From: DATEHG01 sp041691295
GTDB lineage: Bacteria > Gemmatimonadota > Gemmatimonadetes > Gemmatimonadales > GWC2-71-9
NCBI GenBank assembly: GCA_041691295.1
Contig: JBEPVA010000053.1
Location: forward strand, 1 to 20,034
Length of the DNA stretch: 20,034 nucleotides
Direction: 5' to 3'
How positions within the stretch are numbered: position 1 is the stretch's first letter; every line of letters begins with the position of its first letter. The translations under genes were made by a program, and so were the position numbers. Under the pieces are notes generated by a model that saw nothing but the letters and a program-made list of their open reading frames with translations, did no database searches and was not told the origin of the DNA. This document shows positions 6,431 through 15,273 of this stretch, piece after piece.

Positions 6431-8696
6431 GATGGCGCCTGATCGAATGGCAGGGTGAAGTAGAAGGTGGCGCCGTGCCCGACGCGTGAGTCGGCCCAGA
6501 TCCGGCCGCTATGCCGGGTGATGACCCGGTGGGCGATGGCCAGTCCGACACCGGTGCCTTCGAGTTCATCGGTCCGGTGCAACCGCTGGCATACACCGAA
6601 CAGCTGGTCGGCATGCTGCATGTCGAAGCCCACACCGTTGTCCCGAACGAAGTATACGGTGGCGCCTCGTGCCGTGGCCGGCGCCTGGAACCCGACTTCT
6701 ACCCGGGGCGCGGCACTGTGGCGCGAATACTTGACTGCATTCCCGATCAGGTTGGCCCAGAGCTGGCGGAGCAGAGTGGCATCACCAATGGCCGGAGGCA
6801 GCGCGGCGACGATCGGTCTGGCCGGCCCCACGGGGGCGGACTGCATGATCTCGTCGCTCACTGCGCGGGCCAGCGCAGCCATGTCGACCGCCATCGGCGA
6901 CAGCCGCTGCCGGCTCAGGCGCGAGTAGGTCAGCAGGTCGTCGATCAGCGCTCCCATCCGGATGGCATTGTCCCGCACCACCGTGGCCAGCCGGATGCCC
7001 TCAGGATCAAGCTTTCCGGCATAGTCCTCAAGCAGGATTCCGGAAAAGCCGCTGATGGCCCGGAGCGGGGCCCGCAGGTCATGGGCCACGCTGAGCTGAA
7101 TGATTCCAGTTCCTGATTCACCGCCGCCAGCTCATCGACCTGGTTCTGCAGTCGTTCGCCCAGCGCCATGATCTTCTGCCGAGCTTCCCGCCGGTCGGTG
7201 ATCTCGCCGTAGGCCGAAATGGCCATGACCAGGTCGCCCTGGCCGTTGAACACCGGGGCCGACCAGATCTCGATCGGGACGATCCGGTCGGGGGTGTGCA
7301 ACTCGAGATCATCGGCGTAGACATGTTCGCCCAGCAACGCGCGAGTAAGCCCGCGCCGAGCGGCCGGATACAGTTTCCGGGTGCCTGCCACGTAGACCTG
7401 GTAGGTCTCCGACCGATTGGCGTTCGGGAGCTCGTCGACCAGGTCCCGGCCCAGCAGATTCCGGCCGGCCCGGTTCAGAAAGGTGACGACGCCCCGGGGA
7501 TCGGCCACGATGATCCCGAGCGGGATCGAATCGAGGATCTGCTTGAGCCGGCTTACCGACTCCTTGATTACCCGTTCGGACTCGACCCGCCCGCTGATCT
7601 CGCCAAAGGCGGCCAGCGCCAGGACCATCTTGCCCGAGGCGCCCCGGATCGGCGAGGCCCAGGCTTCGACGGGAACGATCCGCTCGGGGGAATGAATCTC
7701 GATGCCCGGATCGTAGACCAGCTCGCCCCGCAGGGCCCTCGCAATCGGCAGCTCCTTGGCCGGATAGATCTGGTCGGTGCCGCCGCGAAAGACCTGGAAC
7801 ACCTCCGCCATTCTCGAGACCGGTTGCAGCGGCCCGATGTCCCGGCCGAGAATTGTCTTGGCGGCGTGGTTGGCAAACTGCGGAATGCCCGCCGGGTCCA
7901 CCACCAGCACTCCCAGCGGCATCTGCTCCAGGACCGCCGCCATCCGGAGTTCGGCGGCCTTGGCGGAGGCTTCGCTCGCGCCCTGGGCCTGCCTCGACCT
8001 GATCAACAGCACGACCGCGGCCCCCAGCAGCAGGATCGTGAGCGCCATGCTGGCGATCACGATCTGCCGGGTCTGGTCCGCCGCGCCGGTGACCTGGGCC
8101 GAGCGCCGCTCCCGCTCGGCAATCATGTCGACCTGGATCCGGGCGATAATCGAGCGAATCTGGTCCATGACCCCCTTGTTGTTGTGGGCCAGGACCAGCT
8201 GCCTGACTTCGGAGGACTTGCCCTGGTCCCACAGCCGGATGGCGGTGTCGAGTCCGGCCAGCTGCTGGCCGATCAGGAGCGACAGTCGGCGGACATCGGG
8301 CGCCACGGAAGAATCTCCCGGCGAGAGGTCGTGCAGTACTACCGTATCGTTCTCCAGATTGGAGAGGGCCGCATGAAATGGCTGCAGAAAATCAGGCGAC
8401 CCGGTCACCAGGAAACCACGCTCTCCAGTCTCGGCATCGAGGAGACTGACCTGTAACCGACTCAGTCGAAGCAGGGTCTGGTTGGTCCGATTCCGAGCCA
8501 CTGCCTCGGTGCGCATCGCATCGAGGCTGCGCAGAGAGAGGGTGCCCACCACGAGGACCGTCAGGGCGGCAGCGAAAAAGGCGGTGTAGACCATCCGGTT
8601 GACCCGCCGTCCGGCGTCGCTGCTGGCAGTCAGGGTTGGCACGGGAGGCTCTGGCAGTGCGGGAAGTGATGCGCCGGGGAAACCCGCGCGCGGCAA
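6427..8696 (-). pseudogene. CHASE3-PAS-PAS sensor histidine kinase broken by a one-base frameshift
   Basis: The first 534 codons (from 8696) encode a transmembrane helix (about 35-57), a CHASE3 sensor (about 60-205, with DAETGERGFLVTG), a second helix (211-233), and two PAS domains (about 248-370 and 383-503) that look like a tandem duplication. After ESFS the frame is lost. The catalytic part continues in another frame from about 7092: VAHDLRAPLRAI with the phospho-His, the N-box NLIGNAVKYS, DNGVGFD, and GTGVGLAI, ending at TGA 6427. Loss of one base at 7093-7094, turning an expected Tyr codon into TC, explains everything, since relatives read ESFSYSVxHDLRAPL. The catalytic domain is of the phytochrome-associated type (LFGVCQRLHRTDE). 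The start is uncertain: TTG 8696 is the longest frame, and GTG 8642 or an ATG near MVYTAFF are possible. It is followed by its apparent receiver partner through a GTGA overlap. Confidence 0.88.
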
Positions 8697-8781
8697 CTCC
8701 GGATTCGATCACCCTCGGGCGAGGGCGGACCTGGTCTGGGGCAGTGTGTCAAGCGCAACCGGGTCGGAGACTGGGCTTTCT

Positions 8782-8810
8782 ACTATAGAACTGATCTGAA
8801 CCGGTGGCAA
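8782..8810 (-). promoter_or_regulatory. predicted sigma70-type promoter for the CHASE3 kinase module
   Basis: On the minus strand TTGCCA (8810-8805) is separated by exactly 17 bp from TATAGT (8787-8782). This matches a housekeeping-type -35/-10 pair closely and stands out in GC-rich sequence. Transcription would begin near 8775, about 80 nt before the longest possible start of the histidine kinase, and lies after the stop of the diguanylate cyclase (8842). The promoter would make the kinase-receiver-GAF genes a separate transcription unit. Predicted by eye. Confidence 0.5.
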
Positions 8811-8841
8811 GAACGGTCGACGTTACTCCCGGGCCCGCTGC

Positions 8842-10605
8842 TCAGGCCGCGGCCGGTGTGATCACCGTGAGTGCCGGGCTCGCCAGCTCCACCCGGTTCC
8901 TGCCGCCCCGTTTGGCGGCATATAACGCCTCATCGGCTCGCCTGATCAGCTCCAGGCCTTCGATGCCATGATCCGGGTAGATCCCGATCCCGATCGAGAT
9001 CGTGACCGCGCCACCTTCACGACCGCGGGAAGCGGCTTGCACCATCCGGCGCATCTGCTCCGCCCTCTCCATGGCCACGGCGGCCGAGGCCTCTGGCAGA
9101 ATCACGGCAAACTCCTCACCACCATAGCGGCAGACGTAATCCTCGGCCCGGACCGATGAGCGCAGGTGCTCCACCACCAGCTTGAGCACGTCGTCGCCGG
9201 CCTGATGGCCGAATTCATCGTTGAAGTGCTTGAAGTGATCGACATCCACCATCAGCAAGCCGACCGGGCGGTTGGGGCGCCGGGCCCGCAGCAGCTCACG
9301 ATCCAGGGCCTCGAGCATGTAACGGCGGTTGTAGGCGCCGGTCAACGGATCCCGGGTGGCCTGGTGCTGCAGCGCGTCCCGGGCAATGAGGTTGGCCATG
9401 GCCAGCGCCAGGTGCTCGCCGATCGAGGAAACCAGTTGCTGGCACTGGGCGGCATCCACTGCGTCCATCCCGGCGGGAAGCCAGAGGTGCAGCACGCCGA
9501 TGGTCTCGCCCTGGGCCGACAACGGGACGCACAGTGAGCGCCGCTCAGTCGAGAACCGGGTGTGGCCGCAATTGATCGGCATAGTGGCGGGATCGCCGCT
9601 GAACGGACGGCCACTGCGCAGGGCGCAGCATTCCTCGGGACGATAGGCCGCAATGCGGAACTGGCCCATGCCCCAGGTCGCCGGAAGTTCGACCAGTGAG
9701 CGGCTGTTGCTGATGACGCCCAGGGCACCCGCGCTCCCCGGTACTGCCTTGCTCAGGATGGAGGCCACGGCCGTGTGGAACTCGGGAAGAGTGAGGCAGA
9801 TTCCCAGCACCGAGCTCAACTCCGACAGAATGGTCAGGTCCGCCGTCCGTCCCTCCACGGCCACCATCGACGCTGCCAGTTTCCGCTGGGCCGCCACGGC
9901 GACGTGCTGGGCCAGGGACAGCATTTGCCGTTCGCGCGTCATTCGCCAGGCAGCCAGCCCTACGATCAGGGCGCTCAGGAAGCCCAGCATGATCTCGACC
10001 CCAATGGCTTCATAAGTGTCCCGCCGCACCGACTCACGACGGGAGGCCAGCAGCGCCGCTTCGTCTCCGACGGCGGAATTGAGCACCTCCCGGATCTTCC
10101 GGACGGTGGCGGTCTCGATATTGGCGTCCGACAGGACCGCAGCCGCCTTTATCCCTCCAGCCCTGCGAGCGCTGATCAGCGCCTCGTCCTCTGCTGTTTG
10201 TATCGCGACGAGCACCCGCAGCTGCGCCAGCAGGGCCTGGATCCGACCGTTATCGGCAGTCAGGAAGGTGAGCCGTTGCAGGTGGAGGATGATGTTGCCG
10301 GCTGCCGCATGGAAATCCTCAACCAGTGGCTGCCGTCCCGTCAGGGCAAATCCGCGCGACGAGGCGGACACATCGCTAATGGCGCCCGACAGCTTGGCCA
10401 CCTCTCCCAGTACCTCCTGGGAGTGATCGGTCCAGTCCCGCGCCCGGAGCAAGGACATGGTCGAGCCGATGGTGATGACGCCGCCGAGCGCGAAGATCGC
10501 GATCGCCAGCAGGAACAGCAGCACCGTGCGGGCTCGTGACCGTGATCGGGCGGGTCCCACGACCGGGATGGCCTCGTCCGGAGGGGGATCGAAGATGGGA
10601 CGCAT
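8842..10605 (-). CDS. membrane diguanylate cyclase (CHASE3-like, GAF, GGDEF)
   Basis: This 587-residue protein should make c-di-GMP from two GTP. A transmembrane helix (about 27-49) and a second one (about 202-221) flank a periplasmic helical sensor resembling CHASE3 (50-195, with SSRGFALTG). A GAF domain follows (about 255-405), then a GGDEF domain (about 415-572) that begins DPLTGAYNRR. The active-site signature is GGEEF (495-499), a catalytically competent form. RAED (486-489) sits five residues upstream, the right spacing for the RxxD inhibitory I-site, so product inhibition is expected. No EAL domain is present. The ATG at 10603-10605 follows the upstream small gene by 9 bp, with a weak AGG overlapping that gene's TAG stop. 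It is the last gene of an operon that also contains two predicted HD-GYP c-di-GMP phosphodiesterases, opposing activities in one transcript. Confidence 0.95.
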   Translation of the reverse strand: MRPIFDPPPDEAIPVVGPARSRSRARTVLLFLLAIAIFALGGVITIGSTMSLLRARDWTDHSQEVLGEVAKLSGAISDVSASSRGFALTGRQPLVEDFHAAAGNIILHLQRLTFLTADNGRIQALLAQLRVLVAIQTAEDEALISARRAGGIKAAAVLSDANIETATVRKIREVLNSAVGDEAALLASRRESVRRDTYEAIGVEIMLGFLSALIVGLAAWRMTRERQMLSLAQHVAVAAQRKLAASMVAVEGRTADLTILSELSSVLGICLTLPEFHTAVASILSKAVPGSAGALGVISNSRSLVELPATWGMGQFRIAAYRPEECCALRSGRPFSGDPATMPINCGHTRFSTERRSLCVPLSAQGETIGVLHLWLPAGMDAVDAAQCQQLVSSIGEHLALAMANLIARDALQHQATRDPLTGAYNRRYMLEALDRELLRARRPNRPVGLLMVDVDHFKHFNDEFGHQAGDDVLKLVVEHLRSSVRAEDYVCRYGGEEFAVILPEASAAVAMERAEQMRRMVQAASRGREGGAVTISIGIGIYPDHGIEGLELIRRADEALYAAKRGGRNRVELASPALTVITPAAA

Positions 10606-10614
10606 AGTATAGAC

Positions 10615-10926
10615 CTAGTTCCGCAGATACTCGATGGTGAACACCCGGCGCCGCTCGGCCCCGCCCGGTTCCGTGTGGGCCGGATATTCGACGATGGTGG
10701 CCAGCGTCGTGGGGGGCGCCATAGCGGTACCGTCGTGATGCGCCGACAGTCGCGTTGCCACTGCCTGCCACGCCCGGGTGCCTTCGGCCGACAGGACGGT
10801 GGCCTGGACTGTCACCGAGGCGGCAGCCTGGGCCGGCAGCGCCACCGGAGACAGCAGCGCGACTGCCGCTGCCAGTCCGATCATGGCGGGACCGAACCGA
10901 TCGGCTCTGTTCGATTTACGCGGCAT
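10615..10926 (-). CDS. small exported protein of unknown function in the c-di-GMP operon
   Basis: I do not recognise this 103-residue protein. A basic N-terminus (MPRKSNRADR) and a hydrophobic stretch (about 15-32) end in LPAQA, giving a likely signal-peptidase I site after residue 34. The mature part is about 69 residues, lacks cysteine, begins with a strand-like SVTVQATV and ends RRRVFTIEYLRN, suggesting a small beta-rich periplasmic domain. The start ATG (10924-10926) overlaps the end of the upstream REC-HD-GYP gene by 11 bp, and its TAG stop is 9 bp before the diguanylate cyclase, which argues for a real, co-transcribed gene. A role as periplasmic ligand or modulator of the cyclase's CHASE3-like sensor is possible, but this is inference from position only. 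A longer in-frame start at 11109 would run inside the upstream gene and looks like a shadow. Confidence 0.68.
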   Translation of the reverse strand: MPRKSNRADRFGPAMIGLAAAVALLSPVALPAQAAASVTVQATVLSAEGTRAWQAVATRLSAHHDGTAMAPPTTLATIVEYPAHTEPGGAERRRVFTIEYLRN

Positions 10927-12055
10927 TGATGATTTCCAGGTTGATTCGGCTGGAGCGGCCGCCGGAAGGGGCCTGCGCGGAATCGACGAACTCGAGCGCC
11001 TGGCGGTTGTGGATGACCTCGGCCAGCGCCTCGAACACCGAAGGGTCAAGGGTTTCGCCGACCAGTCCGTGCATTCGCTCCAGCGTCTCCTGCGGAGAAA
11101 TCCGGTCACGATAGGGCCGCTCGCTGGTCATCGCATCGTGGATCTCGGCCGCGCAGAGTACCCGCGCACCCCACGAAATCTCCTCGCGGCTCAGGCCGTC
11201 GGGGTATCCCGCTCCGTCCCACCGCTCGTGGTGACCCCGGATGAATCGGGAAAGCTCCGCCAGATCGGGGTAGGGCGCCAGCAGCTGGGCGCCGATCACC
11301 GGATGCCGCTTGATGTCGGCAAACTCCTCCGGGGTCAGCGGACTGGCCTTGGAGAGAATATCCGAACTGACCGAGATCATCCCGAGGTCGTGCAGCCGGC
11401 CGGCCATCCGGACTTGCTCGACTTCACGGTCGGTGCGGCCCATCCTGGTCGCAATCGAGGCCGACATCTGTCCCACCCGGAGCGAATGCCCGGCAAAGAA
11501 GGGGTCCTTCGCCTCCATGACCGAGACCAGGGTTTGCAGGCTCGACTCAGCCAGCAGCTGCAGCTTTTCACGTTCCTGGCGGATCAGCTCAGCCCGCTCG
11601 GCCACCTCGGCGCGGAGCAGCTTGTGGGTCTCGCGGTCCGAGGCCAGTCGCTCCCGCCAGGTCAGGGCCCGCTCGAGGGCTCGCTCCAGGATTGCCAGGT
11701 CGAGCGGCTTGGTCAGGTAGTCCAGGGCGCCGCGCCGCATGCATTCGCTCGCCACGGTCGCCTCGTTGCGGTCCGAGATCACGATGATGCCCAGGTTCGG
11801 GTCGCGCTGCAGCAGCGTCGGCACCAGTTCCAGGGCAGACTCCGCCTCGCGACCGACGTCCAGGAGGATCCCGACTATCGAGCCGCGCTGCAGTTGATCG
11901 AGCATTTCAGGGCCGTTGGCCGCCTGCACGACGGTATATCCCAGCCGCCCGAGGTGGCGGGCGGTACGGGTCCGGGCCGGTGCATCCTGGTCCACGATGA
12001 GGACCGTACCGGGACCGGTCTGATCCGTCCGATGAAAATCAAGCTGCATGGCCAT
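10916..12055 (-). CDS. response regulator with HD-GYP domain (second copy, divergent HDxGK)
   Basis: This 379-residue protein has a receiver domain (about residues 15-130; phospho-acceptor Asp66, Lys116), a helical coiled-coil linker (about 130-175) and an HD-GYP domain (about 175-345). The HD pair is at 222-223 and the signature HHERWDGAGYP at about 275-285, as expected for a c-di-GMP phosphodiesterase. The usual HDxGK lysine is replaced by Met226 (HDLGM). Since that lysine is strongly conserved, activity may be reduced or altered. The receiver is also unusual after the Asp, where DVGRE stands in place of the usual D-x-x-M/L-P. The start was set at ATG 12053-12055, with AGGGCGGG upstream; a TTG start at 12094 is less likely. 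It follows the hybrid kinase by 63 bp and overlaps the small exported gene. Confidence 0.92.
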   Translation of the reverse strand: MAMQLDFHRTDQTGPGTVLIVDQDAPARTRTARHLGRLGYTVVQAANGPEMLDQLQRGSIVGILLDVGREAESALELVPTLLQRDPNLGIIVISDRNEATVASECMRRGALDYLTKPLDLAILERALERALTWRERLASDRETHKLLRAEVAERAELIRQEREKLQLLAESSLQTLVSVMEAKDPFFAGHSLRVGQMSASIATRMGRTDREVEQVRMAGRLHDLGMISVSSDILSKASPLTPEEFADIKRHPVIGAQLLAPYPDLAELSRFIRGHHERWDGAGYPDGLSREEISWGARVLCAAEIHDAMTSERPYRDRISPQETLERMHGLVGETLDPSVFEALAEVIHNRQALEFVDSAQAPSGGRSSRINLEIINAA

Positions 12056-12118
12056 TGTTCCCGCCCTGAAAGGGAAATTCGCTGATTGGTGCAATCCGGT
12101 GGTCGCGCCTGCCGCCGG

Positions 12119-14122
12119 TCACTCTGCCGACCGGGAGTCGAGCTGCTGTCGCACCATTCGGCCCAGATCACCGACCGAAAATGGCTTGGCCAGAAAACCC
12201 ATGCCGGGCTCGAGGCCGCCCGTGGCCACCGAGGCATCGAGCGCAAATCCCGAGACAAAGATCACCCGAAGGCCGGGCCGGATCTCGAGCAGCGCCCTGA
12301 CCAGCGTCGGGCCACGCATCTGCGGCATCACCACGTCCGAGATCACCAGGTCGATCCGGTTGTTGCGGTCACTGGCCAGTGCCAGTGCCTGGTCCGGCCC
12401 GTCGGCCACCAGCACCTGGTACCCCAACCGCTGGAGCAGCCGGACGGTGACCTTCCGGACCGACAGTTCGTCCTCGACCAGCAGGATCGATTCGCCGCCG
12501 CTGTGCGCCGGCGGAACGGGAGGCGGGAGCGGCGGCGCCGGTCGCAACTCGGGCACGGCGCTCTGGGTGAACCGAGGCAGGTAGATCCGGAATTCGGTGC
12601 CGCGGCTGAGGGTCGTGTCCGCCATGATGTAGCCGCCGCTCTGTTTCACGATTCCGTAGACCGTCGCCAGGCCGAGACCACTGCCCTTGCCCGGCTCCTT
12701 GGTAGTGAAGAACGGCTCGAACACGTGACTGGCCGTCGCGGCATCCATCCCGACCCCGGAATCCCGCACCGCCAGGACCACGTAGTCGCCCGGCCGGAAT
12801 CCCGGATATTCCCGCGCCACCATGTCGGTGATGATGGCATTCGATGTCGAGATGGTCAGCCGGCCGCCCTCGGGCATCGCATCGCGGGCGTTGGTCGCGA
12901 GGTTGAACAGCACCTGCTCCAGCTGGCCGCGGTCCACCGCCACCGTTTCGAGTCCCTGCCCGGGTATGCACTCCAGCGTAACGTCCGGCCCGGTCAGCTC
13001 TCGCAGGATTCCCTGGTTTTCCAGGACCACCGTATTGAGGTCGATCCGGGTCGGCTGCAGTACCTGGCGCCGGCTGAAAGCCAGCAGCTGGTGAGTCAGC
13101 CCGGCGGCGCGCTGGGCCGCCCCGGTGATTTCATCGAGTCCGTTCCGGCTGCTGTTCTCGATCGAGGACTCCGAGTTCAGCAGCTCGCAGTTTGACAGGA
13201 TGGTGGCGAGCAGGTTGTTGAAGTCGTGGGCAATCCCGCCGGCCAGCCGGCCGATCGCCTCGATCTTCTGGGTCTGGCGCAGCTGCGCTTCCAGCCGGCG
13301 CCGCTCGGTCATGTCGCGGCCGTTCAGCACGATATTCACCGTGCCATTCCCGAACACCACACCCTTGCTCACCACCTCGAACAACCGCCAGCGATCCCCG
13401 GGCTGGCGCAGCCGGAACTCATCGGAATGGATGACGCCCGGTTCACGCAGGCACGCGGCGATCGAGGCCAGGACCTGGTTGAGCTCATCCGGGTGGACCA
13501 GATCGGTGGCGGCCATTCCGATCAACGCCAGCGGAGTGTGGCCGAGCAATCGCTGGACGGACGGACTGCCATACCGGATCACACCTTGGTCATCCAGCAC
13601 GGCCAACAGGTCCAGGCTGTCCTCGATCAGCGCCCGGTAGTAGAGCTCGGCCTGGCGGGCGGCCCGCTCGGCATTGCGGCGTTCGGTGATGTCCCGGGAG
13701 ATCACCAGGACGATCTCGATGCCCCCGTCGGGGCCGGGCTCCGGGATGAGCCGGGCCTGGTATTCCCGGGGAAATTCCTCGCCGGTGACCAGCCATTTAA
13801 ACTCGAAATCGGATTCCTGCCCCGAGGCAAAGGCCGCCATGAGCCGGGTCCGCCACATCGCGGTGTGTTCGGCCGGTAGTCCCAGTTCATCGTGCCGGCG
13901 TCCCTGGAACTCGATCGCGGAGGTTCCGGTCAGCCGCTCGATGGCCGGATTGACGTATACGTAGCGCAGCTCGCGGTCGAACTCGGTGATCAGATCCTCG
14001 GCCCGCTCGGCCAGTGCGACGAATTCCTGGTCGCGCCGATACAGCAGCTTTTCGAGCCGCACCAGTTCCGAGACCCCGCGGGGTCCGGAAAGCCCAACCA
14101 GGGTCAGCCCGCCGGAAGTCAT
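12119..14122 (-). CDS. PAS-PAS hybrid sensor histidine kinase with C-terminal receiver
   Basis: This 667-residue protein has no membrane segment and is probably cytoplasmic. Two PAS domains (about residues 30-150 and 155-275) lead to a HisKA domain with the phospho-acceptor His299 in GGIAHDFNN, the NtrB-like type. The ATPase domain (about 395-520) shows the N-box NLATNARDAM, DSGVGM (454-459) and GKGSGLGLA (478-486). A proline-rich linker (about 527-538) joins a receiver domain (545-665) with Asp596 and Lys646. The start was set at ATG 14120-14122: it has GGGAG 7 nt upstream and overlaps the stop of the preceding REC-HD-GYP gene by 4 bp (ATGA). The longer frame to 14257 lies inside that gene. 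Flanked by two REC-HD-GYP genes, this kinase is the natural candidate to phosphorylate them, with its own receiver as an intermediate or sink (inference). Confidence 0.95.
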   Translation of the reverse strand: MTSGGLTLVGLSGPRGVSELVRLEKLLYRRDQEFVALAERAEDLITEFDRELRYVYVNPAIERLTGTSAIEFQGRRHDELGLPAEHTAMWRTRLMAAFASGQESDFEFKWLVTGEEFPREYQARLIPEPGPDGGIEIVLVISRDITERRNAERAARQAELYYRALIEDSLDLLAVLDDQGVIRYGSPSVQRLLGHTPLALIGMAATDLVHPDELNQVLASIAACLREPGVIHSDEFRLRQPGDRWRLFEVVSKGVVFGNGTVNIVLNGRDMTERRRLEAQLRQTQKIEAIGRLAGGIAHDFNNLLATILSNCELLNSESSIENSSRNGLDEITGAAQRAAGLTHQLLAFSRRQVLQPTRIDLNTVVLENQGILRELTGPDVTLECIPGQGLETVAVDRGQLEQVLFNLATNARDAMPEGGRLTISTSNAIITDMVAREYPGFRPGDYVVLAVRDSGVGMDAATASHVFEPFFTTKEPGKGSGLGLATVYGIVKQSGGYIMADTTLSRGTEFRIYLPRFTQSAVPELRPAPPLPPPVPPAHSGGESILLVEDELSVRKVTVRLLQRLGYQVLVADGPDQALALASDRNNRIDLVISDVVMPQMRGPTLVRALLEIRPGLRVIFVSGFALDASVATGGLEPGMGFLAKPFSVGDLGRMVRQQLDSRSAE

Positions 14123-15180
14123 GCTGCGACTCCCGCCGGTTCGCCGTGGGGCACAAACTCCGACCAGTCGTGAGCCAGGAAGACGTCGACCACTTCGGGG
14201 TCGAAGTGGCATCCCCGTCCTTCTTCCAGGAGCTTGCGGACCCGATCTTCGGGCCACGCCTTCCGGTATGGACGGACGTGACTCAGTGCGTCGAACACGT
14301 CGACGACCGCCACAATCCTGGCTTCGATCGGGGTGGCGGCGCCGACGGTCTGATCCGGATACCCGCTCCCATCCCAGCGCTCATGATGCGACCGGGCAAT
14401 CGAGGCCGCCATCGCCACCAGGGCTGACTGGCCCCCGGCGAGAATCCGGGCACCGATGGTCGTATGGGTCTGGATGACGGCCATCTCAGCCGAATCGAGC
14501 CGGCCCGGCTTGAGCAGGACCGCATCCGGGATTCCGATCTTGCCGACGTCGTGGAGCGGTGCCGTTTGCCGGATGATCTGGACCGACTCGGGGGAGTGGT
14601 CCAGCAACTCAGCCAGCCGGGCGGCCATCTCGCCGACCCGCTGGGTGTGCCGGCCGGTATCGTCATCCCGCATTTCGGCGGCGGCTGCCAGGCGGTGGAG
14701 CGTCTCCAGCTGTGATTCGCTCAGCTCGCGGGTCCGCTCGTGCACCGCCGCCTCGAGCGACTCGCTGTGCCGCTCGAGGAGCAGATGGAGACGGCGGGTT
14801 TCCAGCAGGTTGCGCAACCGCAGCAGCACTTCGACCGCGTCGTAAGGCTTGCCCAGAAAGTCGTTGGCGCCTTCCGACAGGGCCCGGCGCCGCGATTCCG
14901 CGCTGTCATCGCCGGTCACAATCACGATCGGCAGGAAGCTCCGGCCCCAGGTCAACGGTCGCAGCTGAGCCAGGACGGCAAAGCCATCCACTTCGGGCAT
15001 GTGCAGGTCGATAACCACCAGGTCAGGCCGCATTTCAGTGAACAGCCGCACCGCCTCACGCGGATCGTTGGTCGAGCAGGTCTGGGCCAGCCCTTCCCGC
15101 TCGATCAGGCGGCAAAGCACCCTGGTGTTCGCTTCCTGATCGTCGACGACCAGGATCAGGTTCTTCCGCTCGTGGCCCAT
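14119..15180 (-). CDS. response regulator with canonical HD-GYP domain, predicted c-di-GMP phosphodiesterase
   Basis: From ATG 15180 the protein has 353 residues: a receiver domain (about 5-125; Asp58, Lys111), a coiled-coil linker (about 125-165) and an HD-GYP domain (about 165-345). The motifs are textbook: HDVGKIGIPD (210-219) and HHERWDGSGYP (265-275), so c-di-GMP hydrolysis, controlled by phosphorylation, is expected. The start is uncertain. ATG 15180 has GGGGA at 7 nt and begins right at the receiver; ATG 15261 would add 27 low-complexity residues without a ribosome binding site. It is the first gene of the operon and overlaps the hybrid kinase by 4 bp. It differs from the second HD-GYP protein in having the intact HDxGK lysine, so the two copies may have diverged in activity. 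Confidence 0.93.
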   Translation of the reverse strand: MGHERKNLILVVDDQEANTRVLCRLIEREGLAQTCSTNDPREAVRLFTEMRPDLVVIDLHMPEVDGFAVLAQLRPLTWGRSFLPIVIVTGDDSAESRRRALSEGANDFLGKPYDAVEVLLRLRNLLETRRLHLLLERHSESLEAAVHERTRELSESQLETLHRLAAAAEMRDDDTGRHTQRVGEMAARLAELLDHSPESVQIIRQTAPLHDVGKIGIPDAVLLKPGRLDSAEMAVIQTHTTIGARILAGGQSALVAMAASIARSHHERWDGSGYPDQTVGAATPIEARIVAVVDVFDALSHVRPYRKAWPEDRVRKLLEEGRGCHFDPEVVDVFLAHDWSEFVPHGEPAGVAA

Positions 15181-15273
15181 GGAATCGTCCCCGGGGCCAG
15201 CACCCTGCGGTGACTGGCTCCCTGTCGTTGCCGTAATTGAAGACTCTGAATCTGCTCTCATGCGCACCGGTAA

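Noticed and set aside
6427..7089. The catalytic half of the broken kinase as an independent soluble kinase gene starting at GTG 7089
   Set aside because: The start would fall two codons before the phospho-His and delete the first part of the dimerisation helix. A one-base deletion in a normal kinase gene explains it better.
7087..7098. Programmed ribosomal frameshifting to join the kinase halves
   Set aside because: No slippery heptamer or strong downstream hairpin is evident, and the linked receiver gene is broken too.
14123..14257. 45-residue extension of the hybrid kinase
   Set aside because: It is Arg/Pro-rich shadow sequence inside the preceding gene, while ATG 14122 has a good ribosome binding site and an ATGA overlap.
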